Below, piece after piece: positions 59,979 through 63,322 of a DNA stretch of 63,322 bases (position 1 is its first letter; each line of letters begins with the position of its first letter). The notes below the pieces were generated by a model. It was not told the origin of the DNA, ran no database searches, and saw only the letters and a list, made by a program, of their open reading frames with translations. This DNA is from Nocardioides sp. Root122 (GTDB lineage Bacteria; Actinomycetota; Actinomycetes; Propionibacteriales; Nocardioidaceae). A program made the position numbers and the translations under genes. The stretch is from assembly GCF_001425025.1 (NCBI RefSeq), contig NZ_LMDE01000004.1:61547-124868 (forward strand), read 5' to 3'.

Positions 59979-60623
59979 ATGCAGCATCGCAAGCTCTACG
60001 CCGGTCTCGGCGGTCTCCTCCTCGCAGGCACCGCGGGCATCGCAGGCATGCAGGCCAGCAGCGCCACCGAGTCGAAGGCCCCGGCAGCGGGCAAGCACCT
60101 CGCCGCCGACCTGCAGCCGCTGAACGACTCCGGCGCCTCGGGCCACGCGCACGTCGAGTTCAAGGGCAACAAGGCCCACGTGCGCATCGACGCCCGTCGG
60201 CTCGCCAAGGGCCTGCCCCACGCCCAGCACCTGCACTTCGGCGCGGACGCCCGCAACGAGTGCCCCAGCGTCTTCGACGATGACAACTTCGACCACCGCC
60301 TCAACGTGGCGGAGGGCGTGCCGGCCTACGGTCCGATCCTGAAGTCGCTGACGACGTCGGGTGACACGAGCCCGAAGAGCGGCCTCGCGGTCGACCGCTT
60401 CCCGAGCACCCCGAAGGGCATCGAGAAGTACGAGCGGACGATCAACTTCACCCCCGGCGCCGTGCAGCGCGCCATCAAGAGCGGCAAGGGCGTCATCGTG
60501 ATCCACGGTGTCGACCACAACGGCAACGGCGTCTACGACTTCGACGGCGCGGGCGCCAGCGAGCTCGACGCCAGCCTGCCGGCCGAGGCCACCGACCCGG
60601 CCCTGTGCGGCGTGCTGCGCTGA
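59979..60623 (+). CDS. secreted CHRD-like domain protein
   Basis: 214 residues. A signal peptide (LYAGLGGLLLAGTAGIAG) precedes a single beta-rich domain with ASGHAHVEFKGNKAHVRID, PHAQHLHFG and VIVIHGVDHNGNGVYD. This spacing of His and Asp-rich strands resembles CHRD domains found in bacterial secreted proteins. No catalytic residues can be named. AGGAG seven bases before the ATG supports the start. Confidence 0.75.
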   Translation: MQHRKLYAGLGGLLLAGTAGIAGMQASSATESKAPAAGKHLAADLQPLNDSGASGHAHVEFKGNKAHVRIDARRLAKGLPHAQHLHFGADARNECPSVFDDDNFDHRLNVAEGVPAYGPILKSLTTSGDTSPKSGLAVDRFPSTPKGIEKYERTINFTPGAVQRAIKSGKGVIVIHGVDHNGNGVYDFDGAGASELDASLPAEATDPALCGVLR

Positions 60624-60643
60624 GCCAGCACCCTCGGAGCACT

Positions 60644-60676
60644 GTCGACCCTGTCCCCGTCGGGGGCAGGGTCGAC
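60644..60676 (+). terminator. terminator behind the CHRD-like gene
   Basis: 15-bp stem GTCGACCCTGTCCCC / GGGGGCAGGGTCGAC with one G-U pair and a 3-base loop. Confidence 0.8.
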
Positions 60677-60726
60677 CCATTACCAGCAGTGCCATCGCAG
60701 CCCGTGGCGCTCGGCGCTGAACTCGG

Positions 60727-60756
60727 TTGCCGACGACTGCCGTCGGCTGTCACCGT
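60727..60756 (+). promoter_or_regulatory. promoter TTGCCG-N18-CACCGT
   Basis: The -10 ends 7 bases before the ATG of the small gene; leaderless. Confidence 0.5.
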
Positions 60757-60762
60757 CGGTGC

Positions 60763-61092
60763 ATGGTGAGCACGGACGACCTGGTGCATGCCGAGTTCGC
60801 GGCCGCTGCGTCGGCGGTGGCTGCGGCGCGACCCGAGGTCGACCTGGAGACCGCGCGTGAGCTGATGGACGAGGCCGCGACGATGCTGCACAACAGCCTC
60901 GCCCTCGACTCCCTGTCGGCGACCGACGCCGCGGTCGTCGTACGACACCTCGCGGCCGACCTGACCGCCGTCGATCCCTCCACCGCGGTGCTGGCCCGCT
61001 CGCTGGCGGTCGCGGAGGACCCATCGGGACTCGACGAGCCCGGCATCGTCGCCGAGACCTACCTCGTGTGTGCGGCGGTCCTCGGCCTCTGA
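60763..61092 (+). CDS. small conserved-looking protein of unknown function
   Basis: 109 residues, acidic, Ala-rich and predicted all-helical (DLVHAEFAAAASAVAAARPEVDLETARELMDEAATML). No signal peptide, no cysteine cluster and no known motif. It converges on another small gene 7 bases away. The codon bias matches its neighbours, and the promoter spacing supports the start. Confidence 0.6.
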   Translation: MVSTDDLVHAEFAAAASAVAAARPEVDLETARELMDEAATMLHNSLALDSLSATDAAVVVRHLAADLTAVDPSTAVLARSLAVAEDPSGLDEPGIVAETYLVCAAVLGL

Positions 61093-61099
61093 GCCGGAC

Positions 61100-61318
61100 T
61101 CAGCCCGAGCCGAGCTCCAGCTCCTCGATCCGGGCGCGCAGGCTGCTCTCCGCCTGACGCCACAGCGTCGCGGAGTGCGCGTGCAGGTGGTGCACCCCCG
61201 TGCCGGGCCGCGCCCGGTCGCGGAACAGCTCCTGCGCCAGGGCGCGCGCGGCGAAGTCGTCAGCGATGCTCCCCAGCACGCTGACCCACGGCGCTCGCTC
61301 CACCTGGACCCCCGTCAT
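61100..61318 (-). CDS. small hypothetical protein
   Basis: 72 residues. WVSVLGSIADDFAARALAQELF followed by GVHHLHAHSATLWRQAESSLRARIEELELG; the second half is a likely amphipathic helix. No family recognised. The ATG has CACTCT 7 bases upstream, the local leaderless pattern, which is the main support that it is real. Confidence 0.5.
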   Translation of the reverse strand: MTGVQVERAPWVSVLGSIADDFAARALAQELFRDRARPGTGVHHLHAHSATLWRQAESSLRARIEELELGSG

Positions 61319-61324
61319 GGGCCG

Positions 61325-61330
61325 AGAGTG
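61325..61330 (-). promoter_or_regulatory. -10 CACTCT of the 72-residue gene
   Basis: Last T 7 bases from the ATG. Confidence 0.35.
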
Positions 61331-61387
61331 CGCGCATTTCGGTCGGACCCACGTCGACGGACCGGAAATCTGCCCGATTTTGGCGGT

Positions 61388-62002
61388 TCAGGCCCACCCT
61401 GCCGCGCGGAACATGCGCTCGTAGATCTCGCGCACGACGGGTTGCTTGACCAGGTTGTAGCGCATGCCGAAGCCCAGCGCCCCGTGCTCGGCGCCCGGGG
61501 TGTCCACCTGCGCGAGGGCGGAGCGCTTCGCGGCGGCGTACTCCTCGCGGTCGTCCGGATGCGCTGTCAGCCAGTCGCGGAACATCCGGTGCCTGACCAG
61601 CTCCGGGCAGTCGGGACCGAAGACGTGCACGTGCACGCGTGGCTCGGTCAGCATCTTGAAGAGGCGATGCTGGTGCCAGTCCGGCTCGGTGAGCCAGTGG
61701 ACGAGACCGAGCGACTCGAGCGCCGGGACGTACGACGCCTCGTCGACGGGGTCGGCCACCGCGACGTCGATGTCGATGATGGGCTTCGCCGGCAGACCGG
61801 GGACCGACGTCGAGCCGATGTGCTGGATGTCGAGCAACCGGTCGCCGAGGGCGGCCGAGATCTGCTCCGCCACCTCGGCGTAGCGGTGCGGCCAGGTGGG
61901 GTCGGGCTCCTCGATCCGTACGACGTAGCCCGTCGGGTACGCGCCGACGTAGACCACCTCGGCCTCGTCATGGTGGCGGACGATCTCCTCGCGGGACGGC
62001 AC
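61388..62002 (-). CDS. GrpB-family nucleotidyltransferase-like protein
   Basis: 204 residues. The GrpB core is IQHIGSTSVPGLPAKPIIDIDVAVADP, holding the Gly-Ser and the D..D pair of minimal nucleotidyltransferases, with RVHVHVFGPDCPELVRHRMFRDWL downstream. GrpB proteins are predicted kinases or nucleotidyltransferases of unknown target. The GTG start is weakly supported by TGGGAT 7 bases upstream. Confidence 0.85.
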   Translation of the reverse strand: MPSREEIVRHHDEAEVVYVGAYPTGYVVRIEEPDPTWPHRYAEVAEQISAALGDRLLDIQHIGSTSVPGLPAKPIIDIDVAVADPVDEASYVPALESLGLVHWLTEPDWHQHRLFKMLTEPRVHVHVFGPDCPELVRHRMFRDWLTAHPDDREEYAAAKRSALAQVDTPGAEHGALGFGMRYNLVKQPVVREIYERMFRAAGWA

Positions 62003-62122
62003 GTGCTGATCCCACCACGGACGAGGCGCGACGCGCAGCCGTCACGCCGTGACTCCGCACCTGCTGGTCGCTATCACCTGAACTGGCGATGGCCGGACCG
62101 CAGCGAAGGTCCACGTCCGTTC

Positions 62123-62839
62123 CTAGCGCTGGGCCGACAGAGTGTCGAGGTCGCGTGTGCAGAACCCGTGGTGGGCCCATTCCTCGCCGAGAACGGTGCC
62201 CAGGCACTGGCGCACGGTGCGCCCCAGCGCGTACGGCGGCCACCGCCCGTCGTCAGGGACCGGGGCTGTGCGAGCAAGCCGGTCAGGCGTGACCTCGCTC
62301 AGCCAGGCCTCGATCTCGGAGGACTGCCGGCTCCGCACCGCAAGGACCTCGTCGAGGCTCGGTCGTGCAGCGGGGTCGAGGCCGTTCTCCTCCTGTGTCG
62401 TGATGGACGACGACGACAGGCCCAGGGGAGTGAACGGCTCGGTGCGGCCGAGCACGCACCTCCGGAACCACGAGTCGTGCACGAACACGAGGTGACGCAG
62501 GGTGTCGACCATCGACCACTCGCCGTCGACGCTGACACCTTCGCTGCCGTCGGGCATGGACCGGACGTGCTCGACGGTCTGCGCCCAGCCATCCCGGAGC
62601 TGCCGCCACGCCTCCTGGAGGTCGGCGGGGCGGTCGGAGCGCATCAGCAGGCGCACGGGGTGGCGACGATCGAGCTCCGCCTCGACGTAGGGCATCACGT
62701 CGACCCCGTTGACGACGAGGTTGCTGACCAGGCCGTCGATCTCGGCGTCCTGCATGACGACTCCGACCATGCGCACCCGGCTCAGGTCGCACTCGCGGAA
62801 CTCCGTGCCGCTGAGGTCCTCGTCGTCGAAGCGTCGCAT
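62123..62839 (-). CDS. DinB-like four-helix protein with N-terminal pentapeptide-type repeats
   Basis: 238 residues. Residues 1-45 read as pentapeptide-repeat strands (DLSGTEFRECDLSRVRM, A(D/N)(L/F)xx spacing). Residues about 75-230 match DinB/maleylpyruvate-isomerase-like bundles: WSMVDTLRHLVFVHDSWFRR supplies the first metal His residues and EEWAHHGFCTRDLDTL the last. In actinobacteria such proteins are often mycothiol S-transferases, so that role is plausible. The ATG has TAGCCT 7 bases upstream. Confidence 0.8.
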   Translation of the reverse strand: MRRFDDEDLSGTEFRECDLSRVRMVGVVMQDAEIDGLVSNLVVNGVDVMPYVEAELDRRHPVRLLMRSDRPADLQEAWRQLRDGWAQTVEHVRSMPDGSEGVSVDGEWSMVDTLRHLVFVHDSWFRRCVLGRTEPFTPLGLSSSSITTQEENGLDPAARPSLDEVLAVRSRQSSEIEAWLSEVTPDRLARTAPVPDDGRWPPYALGRTVRQCLGTVLGEEWAHHGFCTRDLDTLSAQR

Positions 62840-62845
62840 GGACTC

Positions 62846-62851
62846 AGGCTA
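62846..62851 (-). promoter_or_regulatory. -10 TAGCCT of the DinB-like gene
   Basis: Last T 7 bases from the ATG; leaderless. Confidence 0.45.
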
Positions 62852-62891
62852 GAGCCGTGGTCGGACAGTGCTCCGGGACCACGTGGTCGTG

Positions 62892-62907
62892 CCCCGCCAT
62901 CGCGGGG
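62892..62907 (-). terminator. weak hairpin behind the HNH remnant
   Basis: CCCCGC-CATC-GCGGGG, 6-bp stem. Confidence 0.35.
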
Positions 62908-62929
62908 ACTGGCGGGGTGCGGGGCGGGG

Positions 62930-63221
62930 TCATGGTCGGTCGGGCGGCTGCGCGACTACGACTGTGCCGTGGCGGTCGCGGAGGTAGCGGTGGCCGAACG
63001 GGGTGGTCCACTCGAACACCCCGGGGGCGACCATGGTGTAGGTCCAGGCGGAGTGGGTCTTGAGCCGGTGGTGTGACCGGCACAGCGCGGCAAGGTTGGA
63101 TGTCGTTGTCGGGCCGGGTTGCTCGCGGCCCTCGGCTTCAGCCTCGTGGTCGTACTCGACGATGTGGTCGACGTCCGCACGCCTGGCCGGTCGGGTGCAC
63201 CAGGGGTACACGCACGTGCGG
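62930..63221 (-). pseudogene. C-terminal remnant of a DUF222/HNH endonuclease gene, cut by an IS30-type element
   Basis: About 97 codons remain. They contain the usual junction RTCVYPWCTRPARRADVDHI, the HNH residues (DVDHIVEYDHE, TTSNLAALCRSHHRLKT) and a normal C-terminus (FGHRYLRDRHGT). DUF222/HNH proteins are about 400-500 residues and start far upstream. Here the reading frame is interrupted beyond RTC by a TGA (63236-63238) that belongs to a transposase-like coding end, so no promoter or start can serve this fragment. Confidence 0.8.
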
Positions 63222-63322
63222 CGGAATCTAGGTAGTCACGCAACACCGTGGTTGTCAGCGGTCTTGGTCAGTATCTTCTCGAGCATCTCGGCAGGGGTGC
63301 GAAAGCCGTGGCGCTTGCGAGG
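63221..63322 (-). mobile_element. end of an IS30-family insertion sequence (continues beyond the window)
   Basis: It comprises the transposase 3' end plus about 15 bases to the junction. The outer end would read GCGGAATCTAGGTAGTCACG, a likely terminal inverted repeat. The boundary at about 63221 is inferred from where similarity to HNH proteins stops. Confidence 0.65.
63236..63322 (-). CDS. IS30-family transposase, C-terminal fragment
   Basis: The 28 visible codons read RKRHGFRTPAEMLEKILTKT and end DNHGVA. The PRKRxGFRTPAE motif is the hallmark C-terminus of IS30-type DDE transposases. The catalytic domain lies outside the window. Stop is TGA at 63236-63238. Confidence 0.75.
   Translation of the reverse strand, partial: PRKRHGFRTPAEMLEKILTKTADNHGVA

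Noticed and set aside
61319..61387. Imperfect dyad around ATTTCGGTC...GACCGGAAAT as a terminator for the GrpB-like gene
   Set aside because: The stem needs a bulge and a 15-base loop; too weak to annotate.

Overview
This is a high-GC chromosomal stretch of an actinobacterium, most likely Nocardioides or a close relative (Propionibacteriales). The evidence is the very G/C-biased third codon positions, a mycothiol-dependent formaldehyde dehydrogenase, a His-tailed GroEL1 behind CIRCE operators, SigE-family ECF sigma factors, a DUF222/HNH gene remnant, and a conserved gene backbone. That backbone is rplM-rpsI-glmM-glmS-acpS-nnrE/D-alr-tsaE-tsaB-rimI-tsaD-groES-groEL1-guaB-guaB3-(choD-like)-guaA. 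From memory it matches the Rv3396c-Rv3443c region of Mycobacterium tuberculosis in order. The genus is an inference; no database was consulted.

Layout. 1-4.9 kb (minus strand): the N-terminus of an HtrA-type protease, a membrane protein/ECF sigma/GNAT operon, and an XRE-ATPase-TPR regulator. 5-10.8 kb: one very large secreted starch-degrading enzyme, with an amylase-type and a pullulanase-type GH13 domain and three X25 modules. Its promoter carries a CTTGCA-N5-TGCAAG operator. 10.8-13.6 kb: citrate synthase and an FAD oxidoreductase. 13.6-30.2 kb: the ribosomal, cell-wall and tRNA-modification backbone (L13/S9, GlmM, CoaA, GlmS, AcpS, NAD(P)HX repair, Alr, and the t6A genes TsaE/B/D with RimI). 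Small modules are spliced in here: a YqeY-like protein, a double-GNAT protein, an HxlR/NAD(P)-binding pair and an RTX-repeat protein. TsaE is fused to an N-terminal GNAT domain.

30.2-41.3 kb looks like an accessory block inserted into the backbone. It holds two ESX-like proteins, one with an Asn/Thr homopolymer, a lipoprotein, a second ECF sigma coupled to a membrane-anchored beta-propeller protein, and a mycothiol formaldehyde-detoxification pair. It also holds an XRE regulator, a GNAT paralogue, a GH3 lipoprotein and a THUMP-like methyltransferase. 41.3-43.6 kb is groES-groEL1 with tandem CIRCE operators and a two-tier hairpin between the genes. 43.6-59.9 kb holds a membrane glycosyltransferase, IMP dehydrogenase, a secreted metalloprotease, a CHAP hydrolase, L-lactate dehydrogenase, GuaB3, GlpD, an aldehyde dehydrogenase coupled to a GMC oxidoreductase, and GMP synthetase. 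The last 3.4 kb holds small or accessory genes and ends where an IS30-type transposon end sits inside a DUF222/HNH endonuclease gene.

A general feature is promoter geometry. About 20 genes have a -10 hexamer of the form (T/C)ANNNT whose last T lies 7-9 bases before the start codon, with no Shine-Dalgarno sequence. These are predicted leaderless transcripts, and the rule fixes several GTG/ATG starts. Genes inside operons instead use overlapping stop/start codons or clear Shine-Dalgarno sites.
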